DNA from: an uncultured Clostridium sp.
GTDB taxonomy: Bacteria; Bacillota; Clostridia; TANB77; CAG-508
DNA: 64,000 nt
Direction: 5' to 3'
Assembly (NCBI GenBank): GCA_947648215.1
Contig: CANSMW010000004.1
Location: 56,380 to 120,379, forward strand
Under the pieces are notes generated by a model. The model ran no database searches, had not been told where the DNA came from, and saw only the letters and a program-made list of their open reading frames with translations. Shown in pieces: positions 1 to 8,959 of this stretch. The position numbers and the translations under genes were made by a program. Each line of letters begins with the position of its first letter. The stretch's first letter is position 1.

Positions 1-743
1 TTTTGTAAATATTCTTTATAATCTTCTTTTTCTAAAATTTCGGTATTTAAGCCAATCTTTGTTTCTTCGTCATACAAAATCGTGTCTTCTCCAATTTCCG
101 AAATCATCATGAATTCTTCGCTTTTCTTTCCACCCATAGCACCATTATCAGCTACTACTGGGATGACTGGTAATCCCAATCTCCTAAATATTTCTAAATA
201 AGCATCTCGAACGTTTTGATAGCTTTGTACTAGGTCCTCTTCCCCTTCGTTAAAGCTATAAGCATCCATCATGGTAAAGGATTTTCCTCTTAATAAATAA
301 CCTCTGGTTCGAATTTCATTTCGATACTTTTCTCCAATTTGGTAAAAGGTTGCTGGTAAGTGTTTATAGGATTTTAACTTTTCCTTTGCAAATTCAACGA
401 CTGCCTCTTCCCCTGTTGGAGCTAAACAAAAGGTCCCTTTATTCGATTCAATGGTTAGCATTGTGCCTTCCCCTACATAATGGTCCCATCTTCCAGAATT
501 TTTCCAAATGGCATCTGGTTGTAAAGTAGGAAGTGATACTTCAATACATCCGTATTCATTTAACACTCCTTCGATTACACTTTCTACTTTTCTTTTTACT
601 AAAAATGGAATATGACCATATGCCATAATTCCTGCCCCATATTGTACAAGTTGCCCAGATTGCATTAACATATCTTGTACTGGGTACATCTCATCTAAAT
701 TATTGATTCGCATGGTTCCAATTCCTGCATTTGATAATCTCAT
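1..743 (-). CDS. proS: prolyl-tRNA synthetase, bacterial type (partial)
   Basis: Class II synthetase that charges tRNA-Pro in the cytoplasm. The N-terminal 247 codons are present; the gene runs off the left edge, so its stop and C-terminal anticodon-binding domain are not visible. The start is the ATG at 743, giving MRLSNAGIGTMRINNLDEMY. The motif 2 region is clear around residues 138-160 (KYRNEIRTRGYLLRGKSFTM), preceded by the LAPTGEE segment typical of bacterial ProRS, and the editing insertion begins near the window edge. I see no in-frame CGG in the visible part. Family assignment is secure. The 113 bp upstream shows no T-box. Confidence 0.93.
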   Translation of the reverse strand, partial: MRLSNAGIGTMRINNLDEMYPVQDMLMQSGQLVQYGAGIMAYGHIPFLVKRKVESVIEGVLNEYGCIEVSLPTLQPDAIWKNSGRWDHYVGEGTMLTIESNKGTFCLAPTGEEAVVEFAKEKLKSYKHLPATFYQIGEKYRNEIRTRGYLLRGKSFTMMDAYSFNEGEEDLVQSYQNVRDAYLEIFRRLGLPVIPVVADNGAMGGKKSEEFMMISEIGEDTILYDEETKIGLNTEILEKEDYKEYLQ

Positions 744-856
744 ATTTTTCCCTCATTTCTCTATTTTTTAAATTGCATTCTACTCTTTTTGTTCTAATTT
801 CTTACTTTTCTTATTCTGTTTTCTTCTTATCTTTTGTTCCACTTCATTTCTGCCTT

Positions 857-1474
857 TTATTCTTTTTCCTCATCTTCCCTTTCGGGGTTAGGAGCCTCTT
901 CATTCTCTTTTCTTTGCTCCTCTAAAATGTCATCAATGACAATTTGTTGGTTTTCATCCATTTTATATTTTGGCAAACTTGGCAAACTTTCCAAATTCAT
1001 ATAACCAAACATTTTTAAGAAATTAGTGGTAGTACGGTAAGACATTGGTTTTCCTGGTGCATCGGTTTTTCCTGCCTCTTCAACTAAATTATATTCCATT
1101 AATTTATAAATAGTCGCATCCGAATTCACTCCACGAATTGCTTCTATCTCTGCTCTGCTTACTCCTGTATTATAAGCAATAATAGAAAGAATTTCTAAAG
1201 CAGCATTGGATAAATTTGGTTTACTTCTTTTATCTAAAATGGGATAAACAAATTCGTAATATTCCTTTTTGGTACACATTTGATAAGCATCACCAATACG
1301 AATAATTTGAATTCCTCTTCGTTTTTGGTCATACTCTTCTTTTAATGTCTCCATAATAGTCGTAACATCTTCTTCGTTTATCTCTAGGCTTGACACAAAC
1401 TCTTTTATTTTAACTTCTCGACCTGCCGCAAACAGGATCGCCTCCAAACCCGCTTTTACTTGTTCAATTTCCAT
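857..1474 (-). CDS. scpB: segregation and condensation protein B (ScpB)
   Basis: Kleisin-associated subunit of the SMC-ScpA-ScpB condensin, acting on the nucleoid in chromosome segregation. It has two winged-helix domains: the N-terminus reads LEAILFAAGREVKIKEF, and the second half has the family signature around GKPMSYRTTTNFLKMFG. The C-terminus is an acidic tail of about 40 residues. I chose the ATG at 1474 because it has an AAAGGA ribosome site just upstream and gives the usual family start (MEIEQVKAG); an upstream ATG at 1495 is possible. It follows the GH18 gene by a few bases, so the two probably share a transcript. scpA is not in the window. Confidence 0.9.
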   Translation of the reverse strand: MEIEQVKAGLEAILFAAGREVKIKEFVSSLEINEEDVTTIMETLKEEYDQKRRGIQIIRIGDAYQMCTKKEYYEFVYPILDKRSKPNLSNAALEILSIIAYNTGVSRAEIEAIRGVNSDATIYKLMEYNLVEEAGKTDAPGKPMSYRTTTNFLKMFGYMNLESLPSLPKYKMDENQQIVIDDILEEQRKENEEAPNPEREDEEKE

Positions 1475-1501
1475 ACTTTTTTCCTTTACCTGCATTCATT
1501 T

Positions 1502-3190
1502 TCATTTTAATTTTTCTTGTACTAAATTCCAAATATCCTCATTTTCTCGGTCTTTTTCCCAAAAGGCACTTCCTGCTAGTTCATATTGATTGATTAAATC
1601 GATTTTTGCACGGATAGAATCCGTATCTTCTATCCACATTTGGTATTTGTCACTTCCTTTTGTGTATTCTACATAATATTGTTTTGTAAGTTCATCCCAA
1701 TTTTTAGATACATCTGTTGGTAAACTTTGTTCTACTTTGTTCATATTCACCACAGAACTAGTTACTTTTCCATTTTTGTCTGTTTTCCATAGTCTTGTAT
1801 ATAATGGCATTCCTAAAATAATTTTTTCTTTTGGTACATCTTCTTGTCCTAAGAATTTTTTAATATTAGCTTCTACCCAATCACATCCTGCAACAGTTCC
1901 TACTCCTGTGCTTGTTCCATGTTGATCATATGCCATAAACATAATGTAATCCGAGGCTTTTGCTAAAGCATCCCTATCAAAGCATAAGGACCAATTTTCA
2001 CTTCCATCTGGTGCTGTTACATCAACAGAAGTTACAATTCCATATTCTCTTAAACGTGGAGCAAGTTCTATAATAAACCTAGAATACGCATCTTTGTCTT
2101 CCATATTCATAAATTCAAAATCCACATTAATACCATCTACTTTGTATTTGGTTGCAAGTTGTATAATCTGTTCAATCATTTCGGTTCTTAGGGCATAATT
2201 ATTTAATATTTCTGATGTTTTTGCTTTCATTGAATTATTCGAGAACATTGGCCAAACTTTGTATCCTTTTTCTTTTGCCCATGCAATATAAGCTTCTCCT
2301 CCCCTCGTAGTATTATCGTTAATAACGACACCATCTGCATTTTTTAACGAAAAGAAGGATGGGCTTACTACATTAATCCCTGGTATAGTTTCGTTTCTAA
2401 CTGGTGCCTCTACATATTCAGAATAATAATCCCATACTAGATTGACTTTTCCTGCAATTTGTGGCTTTTTTTCTAATTTTTCTCTTACTGTTGTTTTGTT
2501 TGCTAGTTTATCCGATTTGATATAACCAATCTTTCCATTTCCTGTACGAATACGGCTATATCCGTCTTTTTCTGAAATAACAACTACTTTAGAACCTTGT
2601 TCTAGTTTATCTACGGTTCTAGCAATCAATTTGGTGGTTGCTTTTACGGTTACTTTTTTGGAAGTATCCGCTTTTATTAATTCTCTATCTAAAGAATCTA
2701 ATGTAATGACTTTATTATCAATATTCTCAATTTCAAGATTATATATTTTTGCCATTTCTGAAATTGGTAAATAAAATACACCATCTTTTCTTAGTGCACC
2801 ATCTACTAATTTTACCTCTGCACTATTTACCATCATCTTTTTTTGAGTTAAAGAAAGAACTGCCACTTTTGTATCCGAAGTTGTAATAATTTGATTGTTT
2901 GTTTTGTCATAGTAAATCTGTCCATCAAAATAGTTTTCAATATCCTCCATAGATGCATATACAACATTACTTTCATTAATCCATATATCATGTTTTAGTT
3001 TTCCTGTTACATTATTGTTATTGATAATAAAATTAATTTTGCCTTCATTTGGGTCTTTTTTAAAGTTTGGTGAAATAATTAAAACAATACAAGCGACAAT
3101 CAGTAATGCTCCCACAACAACAATTTTCTTCCAAATATCCTTTTTTTCTTTCTTAACTTTGGCTCTTTTTCCTTCTTTACTGTTTTCCAT
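1502..3190 (-). CDS. membrane-anchored GH18 glycosidase with SH3 domain (YdhD/YaaH-like)
   Basis: Probable peptidoglycan or spore-cortex glycosidase facing the cell surface. Residues 20-42 form a membrane anchor, about 50-170 resemble the copper-amine-oxidase N-like domain common in Clostridia, about 185-235 form a bacterial SH3 domain (GKIGYIKSDKL), and 245-560 form a glycosyl hydrolase 18 barrel. The GH18 catalytic motif DGINVDFE is intact near residue 355, with the last E as proton donor, and the C-terminal tryptophan segment (GSAFWEKDRENEDIW) closes the barrel. Related Bacillus proteins act in spore germination; that role here is inference. All CCG trinucleotides inside it are out of frame, so it has no CGG codon. 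Confidence 0.85.
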   Translation of the reverse strand: MENSKEGKRAKVKKEKKDIWKKIVVVGALLIVACIVLIISPNFKKDPNEGKINFIINNNNVTGKLKHDIWINESNVVYASMEDIENYFDGQIYYDKTNNQIITTSDTKVAVLSLTQKKMMVNSAEVKLVDGALRKDGVFYLPISEMAKIYNLEIENIDNKVITLDSLDRELIKADTSKKVTVKATTKLIARTVDKLEQGSKVVVISEKDGYSRIRTGNGKIGYIKSDKLANKTTVREKLEKKPQIAGKVNLVWDYYSEYVEAPVRNETIPGINVVSPSFFSLKNADGVVINDNTTRGGEAYIAWAKEKGYKVWPMFSNNSMKAKTSEILNNYALRTEMIEQIIQLATKYKVDGINVDFEFMNMEDKDAYSRFIIELAPRLREYGIVTSVDVTAPDGSENWSLCFDRDALAKASDYIMFMAYDQHGTSTGVGTVAGCDWVEANIKKFLGQEDVPKEKIILGMPLYTRLWKTDKNGKVTSSVVNMNKVEQSLPTDVSKNWDELTKQYYVEYTKGSDKYQMWIEDTDSIRAKIDLINQYELAGSAFWEKDRENEDIWNLVQEKLK

Positions 3191-3348
3191 TAAAATTCTC
3201 CTTTTTCTTTTTTAGTATGCTACTACTATATCATAAAATACATTTTTCGCAAATAATTTTAAAAGAATTTTAAGAAAATTTCTCTTTTGGACTCCATACA
3301 ATTTACTTAAAATCCTGTAAAACTATTTCTTTTTTCCATATTTTATAG

Positions 3349-3354
3349 TATAAT
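3349..3354 (+). promoter_or_regulatory. putative -10 element for the NfeD-SPFH operon
   Basis: A TATAAT hexamer lies about 35 bp upstream of the NfeD start in an AT-rich intergenic stretch between two divergent genes. No strong -35 box was found at the usual distance. Confidence 0.45.
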
Positions 3355-3388
3355 AGTACTGTAGTTTTAAAAAGTGAGGTTGATGTTT

Positions 3389-3823
3389 ATGTGGCAAGTA
3401 TGGTTAGTTATTTCTGGAATTTGTTTTATTTTAGAAATTATTACAATTGGTTTTTTAGTATTTTGGTTTGCCATTGGTGCTTTCATTACCGCTCTTGTTA
3501 GTTTGTTTACCGATAATATTATTGTTCAAACCACTGTATTTGTCCTTAGTTCTACTGCCTTACTATTTCTTACAAAACCATTTGTAAAAAAATTTTCTAA
3601 AGAAGATAAAGTTCAAACCAATGCTTATTCTGTCATTGGAAAAAAAGGAATTGTTACAAAAGAAATCTCAGAAAAGACAGGAATTGGCTTAGTTAGCGTT
3701 GGTAGTGAGGTTTGGACTGCAAAAGCTTCTTCTTCTATTTCCAAAAATAGTGAAGTCATCATAAAAGAAATTGATGGTGTAAAAGTAATTGTTGAACCTA
3801 TTACAGAGCCTGTTTTAAAATAG
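3389..3823 (+). CDS. NfeD-family membrane protein
   Basis: Partner of SPFH (stomatin/flotillin-type) proteins in the membrane. The N-terminal half holds three or four closely spaced hydrophobic helices (residues 1-65), followed by a soluble domain of about 75 residues with the OB-fold pattern of NfeD C-termini (GKKGIVTKEI, VSVGSEVWTAKA). The start is one of two close ATGs (3383 or 3389); 3389 is better spaced from GTGAGG. The next gene is the SPFH protein 41 bp downstream, the standard NfeD-stomatin pairing, which supports both calls. Its exact cellular role is not settled for this family. Confidence 0.85.
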   Translation: MWQVWLVISGICFILEIITIGFLVFWFAIGAFITALVSLFTDNIIVQTTVFVLSSTALLFLTKPFVKKFSKEDKVQTNAYSVIGKKGIVTKEISEKTGIGLVSVGSEVWTAKASSSISKNSEVIIKEIDGVKVIVEPITEPVLK

Positions 3824-3864
3824 TTTTTGATATTTTTATATATATTTTTTAAGGAGGATTGATT

Positions 3865-4767
3865 ATGGCATTTTTAATTATATTATTAGTCATTATAGTA
3901 ATTATCGCATTTAAATCAATTAAAATTGTTAAACAAGCCGAGGTGTACATTATTGAAAGACTTGGTAAATATCACAAAATTGCAGATGCTGGTCTTACCA
4001 TTATTGTTCCATTTATTGACCATGTTCGTAGTGTTGTAAGTTTAAAACAACAAACCATGGATATTCCACCTCAAGGCGTTATTACCAAAGATAATGTTAC
4101 GATTACAATTGATACAGTTGTATTCTATAAAATAACCGACCCTGCAAAAGCAGTGTACGAAATTCAAAGTTTGAAAAAAGGTATTGAATACCTAGCCATT
4201 ACCACCATTCGTGATATTGTTGGTAAAATGGACTTAGATGCTACCTTTAGTTCAAGAGATGCGATTAACGACCAATTACGTGTCATCTTAGATGAAGCAA
4301 CCGACCAATGGGGATGTAAAGTTGACCGTGTAGAAATTAAGGATATTACCCCACCTGCTGATATTCGTGATGCAATGGAAAAACAAATGAATGCAGAACG
4401 TAATAAAAGAGCTTTAATTTTACAAGCAGAAGGAGAAAGACAATCTGCCATTACCATTGCTGAAGGACAAAAAGAAGCTGCCATTTTACAAGCAGAAGCT
4501 GACCGTGAAGCAAAAATAAGACGTGCAGCCGGTGAAGCAGACGCCATCAAAAAAGTAGCAGAAGCAAAAGCAAAAGAAGTAGAAATGATTTATGCTGCAA
4601 TGAAAAAAGCCGAACCAGACGATAAGTTAGTCCAACTAAAATCGTTAGAAGCATTAGAAGAAGTTGCCAAAGGAGATGCCAACAAAGTGTTTATTCCATT
4701 TGAAGCGACAAAAGCACTCTCTAGCTTAGGGGCTATCAAAGAAATTTTTAATGATGAAAAGAAATAA
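3865..4767 (+). CDS. SPFH/stomatin-family membrane protein
   Basis: Membrane scaffold protein of the stomatin/prohibitin superfamily. It has one N-terminal membrane helix (residues 1-18), then the SPFH domain (AEVYIIERLGKYHKIADAGL to about residue 180), then an Ala/Glu-rich coiled coil (about 180-250; AERNKRALILQAEGERQSA) and a short tail. Length (300 aa) is normal. The start is the ATG seven bases after AAGGAGG; the upstream in-frame TTG at 3859 overlaps that ribosome site. It forms an operon with the NfeD gene and is followed by a strong hairpin. Confidence 0.9.
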   Translation: MAFLIILLVIIVIIAFKSIKIVKQAEVYIIERLGKYHKIADAGLTIIVPFIDHVRSVVSLKQQTMDIPPQGVITKDNVTITIDTVVFYKITDPAKAVYEIQSLKKGIEYLAITTIRDIVGKMDLDATFSSRDAINDQLRVILDEATDQWGCKVDRVEIKDITPPADIRDAMEKQMNAERNKRALILQAEGERQSAITIAEGQKEAAILQAEADREAKIRRAAGEADAIKKVAEAKAKEVEMIYAAMKKAEPDDKLVQLKSLEALEEVAKGDANKVFIPFEATKALSSLGAIKEIFNDEKK

Positions 4768-4785
4768 TAAAAAATGTAAGTCCAA

Positions 4786-4810
4786 AGGGGATTCGATAGC
4801 CGAATCCCCT
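4786..4810. terminator. hairpin after the SPFH gene
   Basis: The arms AGGGGATTCG and CGAATCCCCT form a perfect 10-bp stem with a five-base loop, 19 bp past the SPFH stop. It has no long T tract on the + strand. Confidence 0.6.
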
Positions 4811-4967
4811 ATTACTGTTTCAACATTATTAAATTTAATTTCCCACCATTTATCATTGGCTCTTATAAGTTTGATATTGCTACTTAGATAATATACCTCA
4901 TCGTATTTCACTACAAGACGTATATTTTATATATTTGACTGTTATTGTTCAGACATAATTCACTTTT

Positions 4968-5174
4968 AAGAACCCCCAGTCAGCTTCGCTGACAGCCCCC
5001 TTGTTAAAGGGGCTTTCTTGCAAGGCTTCGCAAGGATACGTAAATTTAAATTATTCGTAGAATATTATTTTTATTATTATTTTGCACTTATTTATTACAT
5101 ACAAACTTCGGAGCATTTACAGGAAAGCCCCTTTAACAAGGGGGCTGCCGCGGAGCGGCTGGGGGTTCTTAAAA
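4968..5174. mobile_element. MITE-like element with terminal inverted repeats (copy 1)
   Basis: A stretch of about 205 bp begins with AAGAACCCCCAGTC and ends with its complement. Each end is about 50 bp and is itself a hairpin set: a variable stem (CAGC-TTCG-CTG on the left, GCCGC-GGAGCGGC on the right), then AGCCCCCTTGTTAAAGGGGC. The interior of about 100 bp is AT-rich and non-coding. The whole reads as a small non-autonomous element. A related element lies at 22085-22224. The 4811-5224 interval otherwise holds no gene that I can see. Confidence 0.65.
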
Positions 5175-5224
5175 GCAATTAATATAAAAAATTATTACCT
5201 CTGAATTGTTATATTTGACTTTTA

Positions 5225-5933
5225 TTAATGAATTCGCATTAATTTAAAATCCAAATAATCCCCACTAACTAGATTAAATTCAATTCCTTCTATCTTTCCT
5301 TCAATGGCGTCTTTGTGGGAATGGGAATGTAAATGCCCATACATACATTTTTGTACATGGTATAGTTTCATGGTTTCTACAAATTGTAGCTCTAGTTTGT
5401 TTAGGATAGCTGAATTGGTAATTGGTGGATAGTGCATGAAGACATAAATTGGCTTATCTTCTCCGTATTTGGTTATTCCTTCATGGAGGGATAATTCTAG
5501 CCTTCCTAATTCACGGTTTAGTATTTTTCCTTGTCCTTCTAAATCGTTTAAGGTCCAGCCTCTTGTTCCGGTTAGGATAATTCCTTCGTAAAAAAAGCTA
5601 TTATTAAATAAAAAATCAATCGTATCAAAATGGTTTTCGGCTAAATAATTTTTCATTTTGGTTATGGTTGTCCACCAATAATCGTGGTTTCCTTTTAATA
5701 AGATTTTTCTTCCTGGTAACTCGTTTAGGTATTGGAAATCGAGATACGCCTCTTCTAGACTCATAGCCCATGAAAAATCACCGTGGTAATACCACGACAT
5801 CGTCGTTCTTTACTTTTTTTAACCAATCTTCTTTTATTTTTTGTTCGTGATTTTCCCAATTGTCTCCAAAAATGTTCATTGGTTTTGGATTTTTGAAAGA
5901 CAAATGTAAATCGGCTATTACATAGATTGCCAT
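5225..5933 (-). CDS. metallophosphoesterase, needs +1 shift at a CGG codon
   Basis: Calcineurin-like phosphoesterase. The start is the ATG at 5933, giving MAIYVIADLHLSFKNPKPMN with the D-x-H metal motif. After residue 50 (VVVLP) the frame meets CGG at 5781-5783, followed at once by TGA. Skipping the C gives Gly-Asp-Phe-Ser-Trp-Ala, the conserved LPGD motif of the family. The rest is intact: GNHDYWW near residue 80, MHYPP near 155 and GHLHSH near 185. Both halves are needed for the metal site, so this is one gene, not two. The restored product is 235 aa. The short reading frame seen at 5761-5964 is in a different frame and is not real. Confidence 0.85.
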
Positions 5934-5971
5934 GTTTATTTCCTTTCTTTATTTTTCTTATCATCTAGTAA

Positions 5972-5998
5972 TCGAGTCGATGTGGGCCTCCCCCTATA
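5972..5998. repeat. degenerate short palindrome, GTCGATGTGGGC family
   Basis: Resembles the copies at 7039, 38225 and 58199 (GTCGATGTGGGC, then a weak complement and CCCCTA). It overlaps the stop end of tsaD. Confidence 0.4.
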
Positions 5999-6998
5999 AC
6001 ATGCCTATTTTTAAATTAGGAATGGCGTTTAAGGATAAATCGGAGGTTTCTCCTTGTATAAAATGATAATACCCAGCAGAGGCTATCATAGCAGCATTAT
6101 CGGTGCATAGCGAAAGTTCTGGATAATATACTTCTACTCCCTCTTCTTGTCCCATTTTAAAAAAAGCTTCTCTTATATGAAAATTGGCAGAAACGCCTCC
6201 TGCAATTGCTAATTTTTTTACGTTTAATTGCTGTAAGGCTTTTTTGGTATTGGTAAGGAGCATATCAATTACTGTTTGTTCAAAACTGGCACATAAATCC
6301 GCCTTATTTACTTCTGGATTTTTATGGTACAAATTTAAAATTGCCGTTTTAATTCCACTAAAACTAAAATCCAAACTATTATCAAAATACGTATGTGGTA
6401 ACGGAATATTCACCTTTCCTTCTTTTGCAAGTTTATCAATTTTGGGTCCTCCCGGATAGGGTAAGCCAATTACTCTTGCTACTTTATCGAAAGCCTCTCC
6501 TATGGCATCATCTCTTGTGTGTGCTAATATTTCAAATTCAGTATAGTCTTTGATGTGGACTAAATGGGTATGTCCACCTGATATTACCAAGCATAAAAAT
6601 GGTGGCTGTAAATCTTTATGAGTAATATAGTTTGCTGCAATATGCCCCTCAATGTGGTTTACTCCTACCAATGGTTTATTAAGAGCATATGCTAATGCTT
6701 TTGCATAGGCAACTCCTACTAAAAGAGCTCCTACTAATCCCGGACCATAGGTTGGGCAAATAGCGGAAATTTCCTCATAAGAAATGTTTGCTTGTTCTAG
6801 TGCTTCTTTGGTAACGGCTGAAATAGCTTCTACATGATTTCTGGATGCAATTTCTGGCACCACTCCTCCAAATTGTTTATGAATATCAATTTGAGAATGT
6901 ATCACGTTAGAAAGAACCTCTCTTCCATTTTTTACAACTGCAACAGAAGTTTCATCACAACTTGATTCAATTCCTAGTGTATAAATATCTTTCTTCAT
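5994..6998 (-). CDS. tsaD: tRNA N6-adenosine threonylcarbamoyltransferase
   Basis: Transfers the threonylcarbamoyl group to A37 of ANN-decoding tRNAs, acting with TsaB and TsaE. The ASKHA fold is evident: [14 protein letters not shown] at the N-terminus, the metal-binding histidines in [11 protein letters not shown] near residue 112, SGGHTHLV near 140, [10 protein letters not shown] near 215 and [10 protein letters not shown] near 272. The length of 334 aa is typical. The start ATG at 6998 has an AAGGAAAT site. It is universally conserved and reads without any in-frame CGG. Confidence 0.96.
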   Translation of the reverse strand: MKKDIYTLGIESSCDETSVAVVKNGREVLSNVIHSQIDIHKQFGGVVPEIASRNHVEAISAVTKEALEQANISYEEISAICPTYGPGLVGALLVGVAYAKALAYALNKPLVGVNHIEGHIAANYITHKDLQPPFLCLVISGGHTHLVHIKDYTEFEILAHTRDDAIGEAFDKVARVIGLPYPGGPKIDKLAKEGKVNIPLPHTYFDNSLDFSFSGIKTAILNLYHKNPEVNKADLCASFEQTVIDMLLTNTKKALQQLNVKKLAIAGGVSANFHIREAFFKMGQEEGVEVYYPELSLCTDNAAMIASAGYYHFIQGETSDLSLNAIPNLKIGML

Positions 6999-7038
6999 TT
7001 TTTATTTCCTTTTTCTATTTTGATTCTTTTACTTTAAA

Positions 7039-7068
7039 CGGCTCGATGTAGGCATCGAACTCTATATA
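7039..7068. repeat. short palindrome, GTCGATGTGGGC family
   Basis: CTCGATGTAGGCATCGA forms a short hairpin followed by a CTCTATA tail. It lies between tsaD and the M50 protease gene and overlaps the stop of the latter. Confidence 0.5.
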
Positions 7069-7796
7069 ATACCAAATAGCATTCCTATTAGCTTAAATAA
7101 TCCTGTTGTTATCCACGCTATGATTGGTGAAATCATTCTTCCTGCAAGTCCTGTAACCCATAAGACTAGGAATGCAATATAGAAATATTGTTGATACGTA
7201 TCTAACCAAGTTTTTACTTTATAGGACATAAAATTTCTAAAAATTTTACTGCCATCTAGTGGTGGAAGCGGAATTAAGTTAAACACACCAAGTCCCACAT
7301 TCACAATTGCTGCTGACTCAATCATAATCATCACATATGCTCCAATTTGTGAAATTGCAAAAGTGGTAAAAAATTTTCCAATGACAAAATACAAAATAGT
7401 AAACACAATTGCAAGTATGAAATTCATCGCTGGACCTGCTACCGAAACAATCGCTTCTCCTGCTGACATAGAATGTTTTCTATCAAAATTTCGCGGATTA
7501 ATTTGCACGGGTTTTCCCCATCCAATATGAGCAAAAATAAGTAGCACAAAACCAATTGGGTCCATATGGCTAAGTGGGTTTAAATTCAATCGTCCTTGCA
7601 TTTTGGGTGTATCATCCCCTAATTTGTATGCTGCAAATGCATGAGCAAATTCGTGGAAGGTAATCGCCACAATAACTCCTGGAAGAGTTAATAACAAACT
7701 AATTATTTCTAGTTTCGTCATACTAGCCATTCCATAAATCACACTAATTCCTAAAATAACATATAAAATTCTTTTATCATAAGAAAAATGAAACAT
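7062..7796 (-). CDS. site-2-protease-type membrane metallopeptidase (M50, YwhC-like)
   Basis: Intramembrane zinc protease of the M50 family without a PDZ domain. The HEFAH zinc motif lies at about residues 48-52 in a transmembrane helix, and the second zinc motif, NLIPLPPLDGSKIF, is near residue 170. Five or six hydrophobic helices span the 244 residues. The start ATG at 7796 follows a good ribosome site (AAAGGAGAGAGGTT). Its substrate is unknown. It is distinct from the SpoIVFB homologue at 18775, which has a shorter loop and sporulation context. Confidence 0.88.
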   Translation of the reverse strand: MFHFSYDKRILYVILGISVIYGMASMTKLEIISLLLTLPGVIVAITFHEFAHAFAAYKLGDDTPKMQGRLNLNPLSHMDPIGFVLLIFAHIGWGKPVQINPRNFDRKHSMSAGEAIVSVAGPAMNFILAIVFTILYFVIGKFFTTFAISQIGAYVMIMIESAAIVNVGLGVFNLIPLPPLDGSKIFRNFMSYKVKTWLDTYQQYFYIAFLVLWVTGLAGRMISPIIAWITTGLFKLIGMLFGII

Positions 7797-7820
7797 AACC
7801 TCTCTCCTTTACCTTTTAAT

Positions 7821-8426
7821 CTATAATTCCTCTGTTTTATACAATATATACCCTTCATACAAATAACTACTGTCAATTCCCTTCATGTATATTTCTCTAT
7901 CATCTATCTTATTTGTTAAACTTTGTTTTAATAATTGTTTTATTTCTACATCTTTTACAGGGCTACGTTCCATTGCTAGTAAGTAATCATTTTTATCAAC
8001 TTTACTCCAATCAATTACTACATTTAATTCCTTTTTTAACATGAAATCAAGCCAAATTCTTGTACTTCTTCCATTCCCTTCTCGAAATGGATGTGCAATA
8101 TTCATTTCCACGTATTTTTCAATAATCTCTTCATACGTAGATTGTGGCATTTTTTCAATATTTTTTACTGCTTCTTCAAGATAAGTAAGAGGTGTAAATC
8201 GAAAATTTCCTTTTGCAATATTTACTTTTCTAAAATCTCCTGCAAACTCATATATCTCTTCAAATAAATACTGATGAATTTTTCTTAGTGCTTCAAAAGT
8301 TCCCGGTTGTAATGTGCTTAAATAATCTTTTTCAAAAATATCTTTGGCACGTTTTTTACTAATTTTCTCTTCTTGTCTTGCTAATTCTACTTGGTCTGTA
8401 ATCTTTAATTTATTCTCTAAAACCAT
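7821..8426 (-). CDS. Fic-domain protein (probable AMPylase)
   Basis: Fic/DOC enzymes usually transfer AMP to a hydroxyl on a target protein. The catalytic motif HPFREGNGRSTR is intact at about residues 113-124, with the catalytic histidine and the phosphate-binding GNGR. The upstream family signature FRxxN is seen in DFRKVNIAKGNFRF, near residue 64. Residues beyond about 165 form a short C-terminal extension. No separate small antitoxin of the FicA type is evident next to it; the next gene is a membrane protein of unknown function. It is 201 aa and probably an accessory gene. Confidence 0.85.
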   Translation of the reverse strand: MVLENKLKITDQVELARQEEKISKKRAKDIFEKDYLSTLQPGTFEALRKIHQYLFEEIYEFAGDFRKVNIAKGNFRFTPLTYLEEAVKNIEKMPQSTYEEIIEKYVEMNIAHPFREGNGRSTRIWLDFMLKKELNVVIDWSKVDKNDYLLAMERSPVKDVEIKQLLKQSLTNKIDDREIYMKGIDSSYLYEGYILYKTEEL

Positions 8427-8452
8427 TTATGCCTCCTTTAACATAAATAAAT

Positions 8453-8869
8453 TTATTCTCTAAAACGCAAATAGTCACTTTCTACATCAGGAAACATTTT
8501 ATTCTTTAAATACGCACTTGATGTTTCTTTTCCTTTTTCATCATATGTAGCCCCGGCATTATTTTCATCTATTACTAAGCAATTGATTTTCCTAATATAC
8601 AATCGTTCTAAATCTTCTATATTGTTTATTTTTCTACATTCTCTATTGTTTAGTACACAGAAAATAGCATTATTTTCATTACGAATATAAAAGCAATATT
8701 CTCTTTTATTTTCATGGGATCCATTATTTTCTTCAATTGTATAACGATACTCTTTTCCAATATAAGTAGAATTCGATTTTATATTCTCAATCGATATTCT
8801 ATTTATCGTGTAAGCAAAAAACATCAATATAATAATAGCTCCAATTATAATAATCACTTTTTTCTTCAT
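8453..8869 (-). CDS. hypothetical membrane-anchored protein
   Basis: A 138-aa protein with a lysine start and a single hydrophobic helix (residues 3-22), then a polar extracytoplasmic domain rich in Asn and Glu. I do not recognise the family. It lies between the Fic gene and another unknown gene, all on the same strand. The one CCG in the text is out of frame. Confidence 0.6.
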   Translation of the reverse strand: MKKKVIIIIGAIIILMFFAYTINRISIENIKSNSTYIGKEYRYTIEENNGSHENKREYCFYIRNENNAIFCVLNNRECRKINNIEDLERLYIRKINCLVIDENNAGATYDEKGKETSSAYLKNKMFPDVESDYLRFRE

Positions 8870-8959
8870 TTATTAATACTCCTAACTAGGATTTTTAATT
8901 TTTTGTAAACTCTGTTAATATTTCCTATTTATTTACTAACTTATTAATTTTTATAAAAT

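Noticed and set aside
4968..5174. CRISPR array
   Set aside because: The repeats are inverted and palindromic, not regularly spaced direct repeats with unique spacers; no cas genes.
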